64,000 nt of DNA from Streptomyces adelaidensis (GTDB lineage: Bacteria > Actinomycetota > Actinomycetes > Streptomycetales > Streptomycetaceae): positions 62,001-126,000 of the forward strand of contig NZ_JAEMUX010000001.1 of NCBI RefSeq assembly GCF_016598475.1. Direction: 5' to 3'. Both the position numbers and the translations under genes were made by a program. The notes beneath the pieces were generated by a model. The model saw only the letters and a program-made list of their open reading frames with translations, did not search any database and was not told the origin of the DNA. This document shows, piece after piece, positions 45,206-57,440 of this stretch; position 1 is the stretch's first letter; each line of letters opens with the position of its first letter.

Positions 45206-47395
45206 GTGAGCAGCGAGGATGGGCAGAGGGGCGGCGGCGCGGCGGGGGACGCGGCGCCGGAGCAGCTCGCGCTTGTCCGGGAGGCTGTGCGCAAGGCCAA
45301 GGCGCCGCGGGCGAAGCCGCGGACCTGGCGCGGGGCGGCGGTGGCGAAGGAGCTGCCGGTCGCTCGGGTGCTGGTCGACAAGGGCGTGCTGCACCTCGAC
45401 CGCTACTTCGACTACGCGGTGCCGGAGGAGTTGGACGCTGTCGCCCAGCCCGGGGTGCGGGTCCGGGTGCGGTTCGGCGCCGGGGGGCGGAATGTCAGGG
45501 AGGGGCGGCGGGAGGGGGGCTCGCTGATCGACGGGTTTCTCGTCGAGCGGGTCGCCGAGTCGGACTATGCGGGGCCGTTGGCCGCGCTCGCACAGGTCGT
45601 GTCGCCGGAGCCGGTGCTGGGGCCCGAGTTGTTGGCGCTGGCGCGGGCGGTGGCGGATCGGTACGCGGGGAGTCTCGCCGACGTGCTGCAACTGGCCGTT
45701 CCGCCTCGGCACGGTCGAGCGGAGGCTGTGGAGATGGGGGGGCCGCCTCCGGCTCCGGCCGCGCCCGAGGCCGGGCCCTGGCGGCGGTACGGGCGCGGGG
45801 AGGATTTTCTGCGGGCCTTGGCCGACGGGGGTGCGCCTCGGGCCGTGTGGACCGCGTTGCCCGGGCCGGACTGGGCCGAGGAGATCGGGCGGGCCGTGCA
45901 GGCGACGCTGGCGTCCGGGCGGGGCGCGCTCGTCGTCGTACCGGCCGGGCGGCCCGCCGCGCGGGTCGACGAGGCGCTCAAGGGGCTGCTGGGGGAAGGG
46001 CGCCATGCGCTGCTGACCGCCGACGCCGGCCAGGAGCGGCGGTACCGGGAGTGGCTCGCAGTGCGGCGGGGGGCAGTACGGGCTGTGGTCGGGACCCGGG
46101 CCGCGATGTTCGCGCCGGTGCGGGATCTCGGGTTGGTCGTCATCTGGGACGACGGCGACGCCAGTCACAGTGATGACAACGCTCCCTTTCCGCATGTTCG
46201 GGAGGTGCTGGAGCTGCGGGCCACGCGGGACAAGTGCGGCTTTTTGCTGGGGAGTTGGAGTTGTACGGTCGAGGCCGCCCAGCTTGTCGAGAGTGGGTGG
46301 GCCGCGCCGATCGTCGCCGGGCGGGAGCAGGTGCGGGCCGCCGCGCCACTCGTGCGGACCGTGGGGGACGGGGATCTCGCCCGGGACGAGGCGGCTCGGG
46401 CGGCGCGGCTGCCGAGTCTCGCGTGGCAGGTCGCGCGGGAGGGGCTCAAGGCGGGGCCGGTGCTCGTGCAGGTGCCGCGGCGGGGGTATGTGCCGCGGAT
46501 GGCCTGTGCGCGGTGCCGGGAACCCGCGCGATGCCGGCACTGTGCGGGGCCGTTGGAGGCGCAGGACGGTGCCGGGGCTCTGCCGTGCGGGTGGTGCGGG
46601 CGTGAGGAGGCGGGCTGGCACTGTCCCGAGTGCGGGGGATACCGGCTGCGGGCGCAGGTCGTGGGGGCGCGGCGGACCGCCGAGGAACTGGGGCGGGCCT
46701 TTCCGGCCGTGCCGGTGCGGACCTCCGGGCGGGAGCAGGTGCTGGACACCGTGCCGGGGACGCCCGCGCTGGTCGTGAGCACCCCGGGGGCGGAGCCGGT
46801 CGCCGAGGGAGGCTATGCGGCCGCGCTGCTGCTCGACGGGTGGGCCATGCTCGGACGGCCCGATCTGCGGGCCGGCGAGGACGCGCTGCGGCGGTGGATC
46901 GGCGCCGCCTCGCTCGTACGGGACCAGGGGGCCGGCGGTACGGTCGTCGTGGTCGCCGAGCCGACCCTGCGACCTGTGCAGGCGCTCGTGCGGTGGGATC
47001 CGGTGGGGCATGCGGTGCGGGAGCTCGCCGAGCGGGCCGAGCTGGGGTTTCCGCCGGTGTCGCGGATGGCCGCCGTGTCCGGGACGGCCGAGGCCGTGGC
47101 CGATTTTCTGGGCGGGGTCGAACTGCCTTCGGATGCCGAGGTGTTGGGACCCGTGCCGATGGCTGCGCCAGGGCCTGTGTCTGGGGCCGGGCCCGCTGCG
47201 GAGGCGGGACGGGCGCGGCGGATGGGGGCGCCGGTGCGCGGGGAGCAGTGGGAGCGGGCGCTGATTCGGGTGCCGCCGGGGAGCGGGGCGGCGTTGGCCG
47301 GTGCGTTGAAGAACGCGCAGGCGGCGCGGATGGCGCGTGGGGGGAGCGAGAGCGTGCGGGTGCGGATTCGGGTGGATCCGCTGGACATCGGGTGA
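45206..47395 (+). CDS. priA: Probable primosomal protein N' (PriA), helicase motifs degenerate
   Basis: PriA restarts replication at broken forks. The 729-residue product keeps the N-terminal DNA-binding domain (ELPVARVLVDKGVLHLDRYFDY) and the eight-cysteine zinc region (about 434-485: CARC, CRHC, CGWC, CPEC). The Walker A position is replaced by VVVPAGRPAARVDEA and the DEAH-type motif by IWDDGDASHSDD, so it is unlikely to be an ATP-driven helicase, a feature of actinobacterial PriA. The GTG at 45206 is preceded by a -10-like TAAGAAT but no spaced Shine-Dalgarno, suggesting leaderless mRNA. Confidence 0.92.
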   Translation: MSSEDGQRGGGAAGDAAPEQLALVREAVRKAKAPRAKPRTWRGAAVAKELPVARVLVDKGVLHLDRYFDYAVPEELDAVAQPGVRVRVRFGAGGRNVREGRREGGSLIDGFLVERVAESDYAGPLAALAQVVSPEPVLGPELLALARAVADRYAGSLADVLQLAVPPRHGRAEAVEMGGPPPAPAAPEAGPWRRYGRGEDFLRALADGGAPRAVWTALPGPDWAEEIGRAVQATLASGRGALVVVPAGRPAARVDEALKGLLGEGRHALLTADAGQERRYREWLAVRRGAVRAVVGTRAAMFAPVRDLGLVVIWDDGDASHSDDNAPFPHVREVLELRATRDKCGFLLGSWSCTVEAAQLVESGWAAPIVAGREQVRAAAPLVRTVGDGDLARDEAARAARLPSLAWQVAREGLKAGPVLVQVPRRGYVPRMACARCREPARCRHCAGPLEAQDGAGALPCGWCGREEAGWHCPECGGYRLRAQVVGARRTAEELGRAFPAVPVRTSGREQVLDTVPGTPALVVSTPGAEPVAEGGYAAALLLDGWAMLGRPDLRAGEDALRRWIGAASLVRDQGAGGTVVVVAEPTLRPVQALVRWDPVGHAVRELAERAELGFPPVSRMAAVSGTAEAVADFLGGVELPSDAEVLGPVPMAAPGPVSGAGPAAEAGRARRMGAPVRGEQWERALIRVPPGSGAALAGALKNAQAARMARGGSESVRVRIRVDPLDIG

Positions 47396-47470
47396 GTGGT
47401 TGACGGCGGAGCCCTTGGCGGATGTCGGGTGGCTCGGGTCGTCCGCGAGGGCTTGGGGCCGGGCATGCGA

Positions 47471-47499
47471 CTGCCTCCCGGTTGGACACCGGGAGGCAG
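47471..47499. terminator. Terminator between priA and the HTH gene
   Basis: Perfect 12-bp stem CTGCCTCCCGGT (47471-47482) / ACCGGGAGGCAG (47488-47499) with loop TGGAC, between convergent genes. Confidence 0.72.
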
Positions 47500-47513
47500 G
47501 CAGGGAGCGGAGG

Positions 47514-48185
<672 letters not shown>

Positions 48186-48412
48186 ACGCGAATTCGCTCC
48201 GCTGGTCACGGTGTGGGCGCGTAGGGGCATATGCGCGGGGCGCGCGGCTTGGGGTGCGCCCCCGCTGCCGCTGGGCACCGCGGGGGCTTCGCCACCCGCG
48301 GGGCCGTTGGCCCACCGGCGGTGGAAGTGGCTGTGGAACATAGACTGGTGCGTTGTCCCGTGCCGTAGGCGCGGGGCGTATGTACTTCCGTCCGAGAGGC
48401 CGTCAGTCACCC

Positions 48413-49345
48413 ATGAAGCTTGTCTTCGCCGGTACCCCCGAGGTCGCTGTTCCCGCGTTGGACGCGTTGATCGCGTCGGGGAGGCATGAGGTCGCCGCTG
48501 TCGTGACGCGGCCGGACGCGCCGGCGGGGCGGGGGCGGCGGCTGGTCGCGAGCCCCGTGGCGCAGCGGGCCGTGGAGGCGGGCATCGAGGTGCTGAAGCC
48601 GCACCGGCCGCGGGACGAGGACTTCCTCGCGCGGCTCCGGGAGATCGCGCCCGACTGCTGCCCGGTGGTCGCCTACGGGGCGCTGTTGCCGAGGGTCGCG
48701 CTCGATGTGCCCGTTCAGGGCTGGGTCAACCTGCACTTCTCCCTGCTGCCGGCCTGGCGGGGCGCCGCCCCCGTGCAGCACTCGATCATGGCGGGGGACG
48801 CGATCACCGGGGCGTCCACGTTCCTCATCGAGGAGGGGCTCGACTCCGGGCCCGTGTACGGGACGGTCACCGAGGAGATCCGGCCCACCGACACGAGCGG
48901 CGATCTGTTGACCCGCCTCGCCTTCGCCGGGTCCGGACTGCTCGCCGCCACCATGGACGGCATCGAGGACGGGACGCTGAAGGCGGTGCCGCAGCCCGCC
49001 GAGGGGATCACCCTGGCGCCGAAGATCACCGTGGAGGACGCGCGGCTCGACTGGGCCACGCCCGCGCTGCGGGTCGACCGGGTGGTGCGCGGGTGCACGC
49101 CCGCGCCGGGTGCCTGGACGACGTTCCGTGGCGAGCGGCTGAAGCTCATCCACGTCGTGCCGGTGCCCGAACGGACCGAACTGGCGCCGGGCGCGCTCGA
49201 CGTCGGCAAGAACAACGTGTACGCCGGGACCGGGTCGTACGCGGTGGAGCTGCTCTGGGTGCAGGCGCAGGGCAAGAAGCCGATGCGGGCCGCGGACTGG
49301 GCCCGCGGGGTCCGCATCTCCTCCGGCGAGTCGCTGGGAGCGTAG
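48413..49345 (+). CDS. fmt: Methionyl-tRNA formyltransferase
   Basis: Formylates initiator Met-tRNA. The 310 residues have the formyltransferase core with [21 protein letters not shown] (catalytic Asn-His region and SLLPxxRG), the flexible insertion near [12 protein letters not shown], and a C-terminal tRNA-binding barrel. ATG 48413 starts [13 protein letters not shown], the family beginning. rsmB follows 76 bases later. Confidence 0.97.
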   Translation: MKLVFAGTPEVAVPALDALIASGRHEVAAVVTRPDAPAGRGRRLVASPVAQRAVEAGIEVLKPHRPRDEDFLARLREIAPDCCPVVAYGALLPRVALDVPVQGWVNLHFSLLPAWRGAAPVQHSIMAGDAITGASTFLIEEGLDSGPVYGTVTEEIRPTDTSGDLLTRLAFAGSGLLAATMDGIEDGTLKAVPQPAEGITLAPKITVEDARLDWATPALRVDRVVRGCTPAPGAWTTFRGERLKLIHVVPVPERTELAPGALDVGKNNVYAGTGSYAVELLWVQAQGKKPMRAADWARGVRISSGESLGA

Positions 49346-49421
49346 GACCCGTCCCGGGCGCCGTCACCCGGCGGCGTACGCTGGTCATGGCATCTCTTCC
49401 CGTATCCGGAGCACCTTTTTC

Positions 49422-50843
49422 GTGAGTGAGCAGTCCCGCCGTCCGCGCAAGCCGTACCGTCGCCCCCAGAAGGACCCCGTCCGCATGCTCGCCTTCGAGG
49501 CGTTGCGGGCCGTGGACGAACGGGACGCGTACGCGAACCTCGTTCTGCCGCCGCTGCTGCGCAGGGCGCGGGAGAAGGAGGGGCCCGACAAGTTCGAAGC
49601 GCGGGACGCGGCGCTGGCGACCGAGCTGGTGTACGGCACGCTGCGGCGGCAGGGGACGTACGACGCCGTCATCGCGGCGTGTGTGGACCGGCCGTTGCGC
49701 GAGGTCGACCCGCCGGTGCTCGATGTGCTGAGCCTCGGTGCCCATCAGCTGCTGGGGACACGGATTCCCACCCATGCCGCCGTGTCCGCCTCCGTCGACC
49801 TCGCGCGGGTCGTGCTCGGGGACGGGCGGGCCAAGTTCGTGAACGCCGTGCTGCGGAAGATCGCTCAGCACGACCTCGACGGGTGGCTGGAGCGCGTCGC
49901 GCCGCCGTACGACGAGGATCCGGAAGACCATCTCGCCGTGGTGCACTCCCACCCCCGGTGGGTCGTGTCCGCGCTCTGGGACTCGCTGGGCGGCGGGCGC
50001 GCCGGGATCGAGGAGCTGCTGGCGGCCGACAACGAGCGGCCCGAGGTGACCCTGATCGCCCGGCCCGGGCGGGCCACCACCGAGGAACTGCTCCGCGAGG
50101 AGTCGGCGGTGGCCGGGCGCTGGTCGCCGTACGCCGTGCGGCTCGCCGAGGGCGGGGAGCCAGGGGCCGTCGACGCCGTACGGGAAGGCCGTGCGGGTGT
50201 GCAGGACGAGGGCAGCCAGCTCGTGGCGCTCGCCCTGGCGAACGCGCCGCTCGACGGGCCGGACAAGGCCTGGCTCGACGGATGTGCCGGGCCCGGCGGC
50301 AAGGCCGCGCTGCTCGCCGCCCTCGCCGCCGAGCGCGGGGCCGTGCTGCTCGCCTCCGAGAAGCAGCCGCACCGCGCGGGGCTGGTCGCGAAGGCGCTCC
50401 GCGGCAACCCCGGTCCCTATCAGGTCATCGCGGCGGACGGGACCCGTCCGCCCTGGCGGCCGGGGGCGTTCGACCGGGTGCTGATGGATGTGCCCTGTAC
50501 GGGGCTCGGGGCCCTGCGGCGGCGGCCCGAGGCCCGTTGGCGCCGGCGGCCCGAGGACCTGGACGGGTTCGCTCCGCTTCAGCGGGCGCTGCTGCGGACC
50601 GCCCTGGAGTCCGTACGGGTCGGCGGTGTCGTCGGCTACGCGACCTGTTCGCCGCACCTCGCCGAGACCCGCGTGGTCGTCGAGGACGTGCTCAAGCAGT
50701 TCGGCGGCGCGGCCGACCTCATCGACGCGCGCCCGCTGCTGGACGGCGTACCGGGGCTGGGCGAGGGGCCCGACGTGCAGCTGTGGCCGCATCTGCACGG
50801 GACCGATGCCATGTATCTGGCGCTCATCCGCCGCACCGCCTGA
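49422..50843 (+). CDS. rsmB: 16S rRNA (cytosine-967-C5)-methyltransferase
   Basis: SAM-dependent RNA methyltransferase. The 473 residues have an N-terminal NusB-like RNA-binding domain (RMLAFEALRAVDERDAYANL) and a Rossmann methylase domain with DGCAGPGGKA, the catalytic C409 in YATCSPH and the release cysteine C359 in MDVPCTG. GTG 49422 has GGAG 10 bases upstream. It converges on the MMPL gene with only 21 bases between stops and no evident terminator. Confidence 0.96.
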   Translation: MSEQSRRPRKPYRRPQKDPVRMLAFEALRAVDERDAYANLVLPPLLRRAREKEGPDKFEARDAALATELVYGTLRRQGTYDAVIAACVDRPLREVDPPVLDVLSLGAHQLLGTRIPTHAAVSASVDLARVVLGDGRAKFVNAVLRKIAQHDLDGWLERVAPPYDEDPEDHLAVVHSHPRWVVSALWDSLGGGRAGIEELLAADNERPEVTLIARPGRATTEELLREESAVAGRWSPYAVRLAEGGEPGAVDAVREGRAGVQDEGSQLVALALANAPLDGPDKAWLDGCAGPGGKAALLAALAAERGAVLLASEKQPHRAGLVAKALRGNPGPYQVIAADGTRPPWRPGAFDRVLMDVPCTGLGALRRRPEARWRRRPEDLDGFAPLQRALLRTALESVRVGGVVGYATCSPHLAETRVVVEDVLKQFGGAADLIDARPLLDGVPGLGEGPDVQLWPHLHGTDAMYLALIRRTA

Positions 50844-50864
50844 CCGGCCGTCGGGCGGCGGTGC

Positions 50865-53036
50865 TCATCCGCGCGGCCCCGGGGCGCTCCCCGCCGGTTC
50901 CTTCGGTGGCGGGACGGTGTCCTCGTGGGCCAGTCGGTTGGGCCACCACACCTTCGGGCCGACGTCCAGGAACAGGGCGGTGACCAGGACGGAGCGTACG
51001 ACGAAGGTGTCGAGGAGGACGCCCAGGGCGACGGCGAAGCCGATCTCGGCGAAGGCGACCATGGGCAGGGTGCCGAGGGCGGCGAAGGTGCCGGCGAGGA
51101 CCAGGCCGGCCGAGGTGATCACCGCGCCCGTGGCCGCGAGGCCGGTCACCACGCCCTTGCGCGTGCCCTGGTGGGCGGCCTCCTCGCGGATGCGGGTTGT
51201 CAGGAAGATGTTGTAGTCGATGCCCAGGGCTACCAGGAACACGAAGACGAAGAGCGGGAAGTCGGTCGACTCGCCCGCGTAGTCGAACAGGTGTCTGAAG
51301 GCGAGCGCGCTGATGCCGAGCGCGGCGGCGAAGGACAGGATCACCGTCCCGATCAGCAGGAGCGGTGCGATCAGGGCGCGGAGCAGGGCGCAGAGGATCA
51401 GCAGGACCACGAGCAGCACCAGCGGGATGATCAGGATGTTGTCGTGGGTCGTCGCCTCGTCCATGTCCAGCAGGGCCGCCGTACCGCCGCCCACCTGGGC
51501 GTCGGCGTCCGGCACCGCGTGCACGGCGTCCCGGACCCGTTCCACGGTCTGCTTCGCGGCCTCGCTGTCGGCGGGGTCGGACATGGTGGCCTCGAAGAGG
51601 ACCTGGCCGTCGTGGGCGGGTTTCGTGCCGGGCGGCAGGCCGAGCGAGTCCGGTACGACGCCGTCCGTGTCGGCGACCGTCCGGCCCACCTCCTGGGCCT
51701 GCGCCTGGTTGCTGATGATCACGAGGGGGTCGCCGCTGCCCGCCGGGAAGTAGCGTGCGGAGACCTCCTGACCGACGATCGAGTCCGGTTTGCCGGTGAA
51801 GGCGTCCGCGTTGGCGATGCCCTCCGCGCGCAGCTGGATCAGGCCCAGCGAACACAGCGCGAGGGCGGCCGCCGTGGCGACCCAGACCGTCCGGGGGCGC
51901 CGGCTGAAGCGACGGCCCATACGGGCCCACACGCCGCTCTCGGACGGGTCGGCCGAGCCCAGGTGCGGGATCACCGGCCAGAAGATCCAGCGGCCGAAGA
52001 TCACCAGCAGGGCCGGGAACAGCGTCATCATCGCGAGCAGGGCGACCGCGACGCCGATGGCGGCCACCGGGCCCAGCCCGCTCGTCGAGTTCATCTCGGC
52101 GGCCAGCAGCACCAGCATGCTCAGTACGACCGTCGCGCCGGACGCCAGCACCGCGGGGCCCGCCCGGTGCAGGGCGAGGGCCATCGCCTCGTGGCGGTCC
52201 TCGTGGCGGCGCAGCTCCTCGCGGTAGCGGGCGACCAGCAGCAGGGCGTAGTCGGTGCCCGCGCCGAAGACGAGGACGGTGAGGATGCCCGCGCTCTGGC
52301 CGTTCACGGTCAAGCCGGCGTGTTCCGCCAGCAGGTAGATCAGGGCCTGGGCCGTGAGCAGGGCGGCGACCACCCCGAGCACCGGGACCAGGAGCAGGGT
52401 GGGACTGCGGTAGGTGAACAGGAGCATCACGACGACGACACCCATCGCCGACAGCAGCAGCGTGGAGTCGATGCCCTCGAAAGCCTCGGAGAAGTCGGCG
52501 GACGTACCCCCTGGACCCGTGATGTGCACGGCGAGCCCGTCGCCGCCCTCGCCCACATCGTCCCGGATCGAGTCGACCGCGGGCGCGATCCGCTCCCAGC
52601 CCTTCTCGTCCATCAGGATCGGCACATGGACCTGGGCCGCGCGCGGGTCCGTCCCACGGTCGTAGACCGGGCCTCGGGTCTCCGCGCCGATGATGCCGTG
52701 GTCGCGCAGCTGCTTGAGCTCGCGTACGTCCTCCTCGATCCGCGTCCGGTCCCCGGCCGTGAGGCCGCTCTCGCGGGCGTAGACGACCACCGCGGGTATC
52801 TGTTCCGGCCGGAAGTCCTCGGAGAGCTCCAGGACCTGTGTGGACTCGGCCGAGCCCGGCAGCCAGGAGGCCGCGTCGTTGTCCTGGGCGTCGGTGAGCT
52901 TGGACGCGAACGGCGCGGTCAGGAAGAGCAGCACAAGCCACAGGACCAGGACGACCCACTTGGCACGGCGACCGCACACCAGGTGCGCGATGCCCCGGCC
53001 GCCCACCGGTCGCGATTCCCGCTCGGTCTCCGTCAT
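50865..53036 (-). CDS. MMPL family membrane transporter
   Basis: RND-superfamily membrane protein of the MmpL type. The 723 residues have one N-terminal helix (about 28-48), a large extracellular loop, five grouped helices ending with a GTDYALLLVARYREE motif, a second loop, and a second five-helix group with ALGIDYNIFLTTRIREE. The paired GxDYxxxL motifs carry the proton-relay aspartates. The substrate is unknown, probably a lipid, drug or toxic compound. ATG at 53034-53036 follows GGGAG by 5 bases; two GTG codons just upstream are alternatives. It is divergent from rpe. Confidence 0.9.
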   Translation of the reverse strand: MTETERESRPVGGRGIAHLVCGRRAKWVVLVLWLVLLFLTAPFASKLTDAQDNDAASWLPGSAESTQVLELSEDFRPEQIPAVVVYARESGLTAGDRTRIEEDVRELKQLRDHGIIGAETRGPVYDRGTDPRAAQVHVPILMDEKGWERIAPAVDSIRDDVGEGGDGLAVHITGPGGTSADFSEAFEGIDSTLLLSAMGVVVVMLLFTYRSPTLLLVPVLGVVAALLTAQALIYLLAEHAGLTVNGQSAGILTVLVFGAGTDYALLLVARYREELRRHEDRHEAMALALHRAGPAVLASGATVVLSMLVLLAAEMNSTSGLGPVAAIGVAVALLAMMTLFPALLVIFGRWIFWPVIPHLGSADPSESGVWARMGRRFSRRPRTVWVATAAALALCSLGLIQLRAEGIANADAFTGKPDSIVGQEVSARYFPAGSGDPLVIISNQAQAQEVGRTVADTDGVVPDSLGLPPGTKPAHDGQVLFEATMSDPADSEAAKQTVERVRDAVHAVPDADAQVGGGTAALLDMDEATTHDNILIIPLVLLVVLLILCALLRALIAPLLLIGTVILSFAAALGISALAFRHLFDYAGESTDFPLFVFVFLVALGIDYNIFLTTRIREEAAHQGTRKGVVTGLAATGAVITSAGLVLAGTFAALGTLPMVAFAEIGFAVALGVLLDTFVVRSVLVTALFLDVGPKVWWPNRLAHEDTVPPPKEPAGSAPGPRG

Positions 53037-53182
53037 CGCCACTCCCACAGCCGTCGGTGGAGCCGCCGGGCCGCTGAAGGGGCCGGGTCGGCATCGCCGG
53101 AAGAGGTCAGGTCCACATCGGCTGAACAGGCCAGATCCGGACCGGGGCGAACAACGGGCCGAGGACGTGGGAGGCTTGGTCC

Positions 53183-53869
53183 ATGGCCGCGCAGATCAAC
53201 CCAAGCATCTTGTCCGCCGACTTCGCCCGTCTCGCCGACGAGGCGAAGGCGGTGGAGGGGGCCGACTGGCTCCATGTAGACGTGATGGACAACCATTTCG
53301 TCCCGAACCTCACGCTCGGTGTGCCGGTCGTAGAGTCCTTGGCCCGTGCGACGGACACGCCGCTGGACTGCCATCTGATGATCGAGGCCCCCGATCGGTG
53401 GGCGCCCCAGTACGTGGAGGCGGGTGCCGGTTCGGTCACTTTCCATGTCGAGGCGGCCGCGGCGCCGGTGCGGCTCGCCCGCGAGATCCGGGCCAAGGGA
53501 GCCAGGGCCTCCATGGCGCTCAGGCCGGCGACGCCGATCGAGCCGTTCGAGGACCTGCTGCCCGAGCTCGACATGGTGCTGATCATGACGGTCGAACCGG
53601 GCTTCGGAGGCCAGGCCTTTCTCGACATCATGCTCCCCAAGATTCGCCGGACCCGCGAGTTGATCAGCAAGCACGGCCTCGACCTGTGGCTTCAGGTCGA
53701 CGGCGGCGTCGCCGCGTCCACCATCGAGCGCTGCGCCGAGGCCGGCGCCGACGTCTTCGTCGCCGGGTCCGCGGTGTACGGGGCGGACGACCCGGCCGAT
53801 GCGGTCCGCGCGCTGCGGGCGCAGGCGGAGGCCACCACGGCAACCGTCGGCTGGGCCTGCGGCCACTGA
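53183..53869 (+). CDS. rpe: Ribulose-phosphate 3-epimerase
   Basis: Interconverts ribulose 5-phosphate and xylulose 5-phosphate in the pentose phosphate pathway. The 228-residue TIM barrel shows [25 protein letters not shown] (metal and catalytic Asp), HLMIEAP, the [12 protein letters not shown] loop and QVDGGV. ATG 53183 has GGGAGG 8 bases upstream. Confidence 0.97.
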   Translation: MAAQINPSILSADFARLADEAKAVEGADWLHVDVMDNHFVPNLTLGVPVVESLARATDTPLDCHLMIEAPDRWAPQYVEAGAGSVTFHVEAAAAPVRLAREIRAKGARASMALRPATPIEPFEDLLPELDMVLIMTVEPGFGGQAFLDIMLPKIRRTRELISKHGLDLWLQVDGGVAASTIERCAEAGADVFVAGSAVYGADDPADAVRALRAQAEATTATVGWACGH

Positions 53870-54030
53870 GTCACGGAGGTACGACTGTGCGAACGCCGAA
53901 GCGAGCGGAGCATGTCGTGCGACCACCCGGCCAAGGGAACGTGAACGGCGTTCCTTCAGGCTGATCGAAAACGCCGGATCTGCAAGGATGAACGGCGTAT
54001 CCATGTGTGAAGAGCAGTGAGGAGATGACC

Positions 54031-55050
54031 GTGTCGGGTATGTCGGCGGGCCGGTCAGCCATGCGGATGGGACCCGCTGAGCTGGTTCAGGCGGCGGCCA
54101 TGGCTCGTCGCTTCTACCTTGAGGGCAAGTCCAAGATCCAGATCGCCGAGGAGTTCGGCGTGAGCCGCTTCAAGGTGGCCCGTGTTCTGGAGACGGCCCT
54201 CGAGCGGGATCTCGTACGGATCGAGATCCGCGTTCCCGCGGAGCTGGACGCGGATCGTTCCGACGCGCTGCGTGCCCGCTACGGCCTGCGGCACGCGGTG
54301 GTCGTCGAGTCCCCGGCCGACGCGGAGGAGTCGCCCGATCCCGAGAACCTCGGCGAGGTCGCGGCGGACCTGCTCGGCGAACTGGTGAACGAGGGCGATG
54401 TCCTCGGCCTCGCCTGGGGGCGCTCCACCATCCACATGGCGGCCGCCCTGGACCGGCTGCCGCCCTGCACGGTGGTGCAGCTGACAGGTGTGTACGACGC
54501 AGGGACCGCCGAGCGCGGCTCGGTCGAGGCGGTACGGCGGGCCGCGCAGGTGTCGGGCGGCGACGCCCACCCCATCTACGCGCCGATGCTGCTGCCGGAC
54601 GAGGCCACCGCGGCGGCGCTGCGCCACCAGACCGGGATCGCCCGGGCCTTCGAGTACTTCGACAAGGTCACGGTCGCCTGCGTCTCCATCGGCTCCTGGG
54701 AGGCGGGCATCTCCACGGTGCACGACATGCTCAGCGACGAGGAGCGGAGCCACTACGCCTCCCTCGGTGTCGCCGCCGAGATGTCCGCGCACCTCTTCGA
54801 CTCCGACGGCCGCCGGGTCGGGCGCGACCTCGGCGAGCGGTGCATCACGGTCAAGGCCGACCAGCTCCGCCGTATCCCCGAGGTCGTCGCGATCGCGGGC
54901 GGGCAGCGCAAGGCGGGCGCGATCGACGCGGTCCTGAGGTCGGGGCTGGTGACCAGCCTCGTCACCGACACCTCGGCGGCGGACTACCTGCTGACGGCCG
55001 GTCAGACACCGCGCCCGGCGCTCAACCGGGCGGACCCGGACGGGCCCTGA
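54031..55050 (+). CDS. SorC/DeoR-type sugar-binding transcription regulator
   Basis: A 339-residue repressor or activator with an N-terminal HTH (ARRFYLEGKSKIQIAEEFGVSRFKVARVLETAL) and a C-terminal SorC-like effector domain (about 70-335) that binds a phosphosugar in this family. The ligand is unknown; the neighbour rpe makes a pentose phosphate effector possible but unproven. GTG 54031 has TGAGGAG 6 bases upstream. GTG 54007 and ATG 54025 are alternatives with poorer spacing. Confidence 0.87.
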   Translation: MSGMSAGRSAMRMGPAELVQAAAMARRFYLEGKSKIQIAEEFGVSRFKVARVLETALERDLVRIEIRVPAELDADRSDALRARYGLRHAVVVESPADAEESPDPENLGEVAADLLGELVNEGDVLGLAWGRSTIHMAAALDRLPPCTVVQLTGVYDAGTAERGSVEAVRRAAQVSGGDAHPIYAPMLLPDEATAAALRHQTGIARAFEYFDKVTVACVSIGSWEAGISTVHDMLSDEERSHYASLGVAAEMSAHLFDSDGRRVGRDLGERCITVKADQLRRIPEVVAIAGGQRKAGAIDAVLRSGLVTSLVTDTSAADYLLTAGQTPRPALNRADPDGP

Positions 55051-55112
55051 GGGCGAGCGCGTGCGCGGGGCGGACCGCGGCGGCATCGACACGGTGCTGC
55101 CACGGTCCGCCT

Positions 55113-55190
55113 GTCGCATGAAGCACCTCGCATGAAGCCCGTCGCATGAAGGCCGTCGTATGAACCCGTCGCGTGAATGCGTCGCATGGA
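55113..55190 (+). repeat. Six-copy 13-14 bp tandem repeat before the barstar gene
   Basis: Units of GTCGCATGAA plus 3-4 bases start at 55113, 55127, 55141, 55155, 55168 and 55181. Variants are TCGCATGAA, GTCGTATGAA, GTCGCGTGAA and GTCGCATGGA. The array fills the middle of the 175-base gap between the SorC-type gene and the barstar gene. Confidence 0.85.
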
Positions 55191-55225
55191 TCAGGATGGA
55201 TGAAGGAGACGCGGGAGGTGTCGGG

Positions 55226-57153
<1,928 letters not shown>

Positions 57154-57166
57154 GGCGCGTTTGGGC

Positions 57167-57234
57167 TCGGGGCGCTCGGTTCGTTGGCGGGCGCGGGTCC
57201 GGTGGGGGCTGGTCGCGCAGTTCCCCGCGCCCCT
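57167..57234 (+). repeat. Dispersed intergenic repeat, copy 2 (extended form)
   Basis: CTCGGGGCGCTCGGTTCG and, further on, CTGGTCGCGCAGTTCCCCGC with flanks. It is the same roughly 65-base element as in the two 58.5-58.7 kb copies; its core at 57201-57234 is the reverse complement of the copy at 27521. It lies in the 287-base stretch after guaB1 that otherwise holds no gene. Confidence 0.75.
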
Positions 57235-57440
57235 GGGTCGGCTGGCGTGCGTAAAGTTCCAAAGGCGCCGCGCAATGAACATCCGTCGTCGCGCGATGAA
57301 CGCAACGATCTTCCGGTCGTGCGCAAGGTTGCCTGATTACGCTCGCGAAGCTCTGGCTCATAGGGTCGTGCGCTGTACGTGGCGTGGCGGGGACCTCCTG
57401 CTCGGGGCCCCCTGCTTCTCGGTGCGGGGCGCGGCCCTGG

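Noticed and set aside
51313..52227. Open frames on the + strand inside the MMPL gene
   Set aside because: They are Arg/Ser/Thr-rich shadows without starts or domains; the minus strand encodes a clear 11-12 helix transporter.
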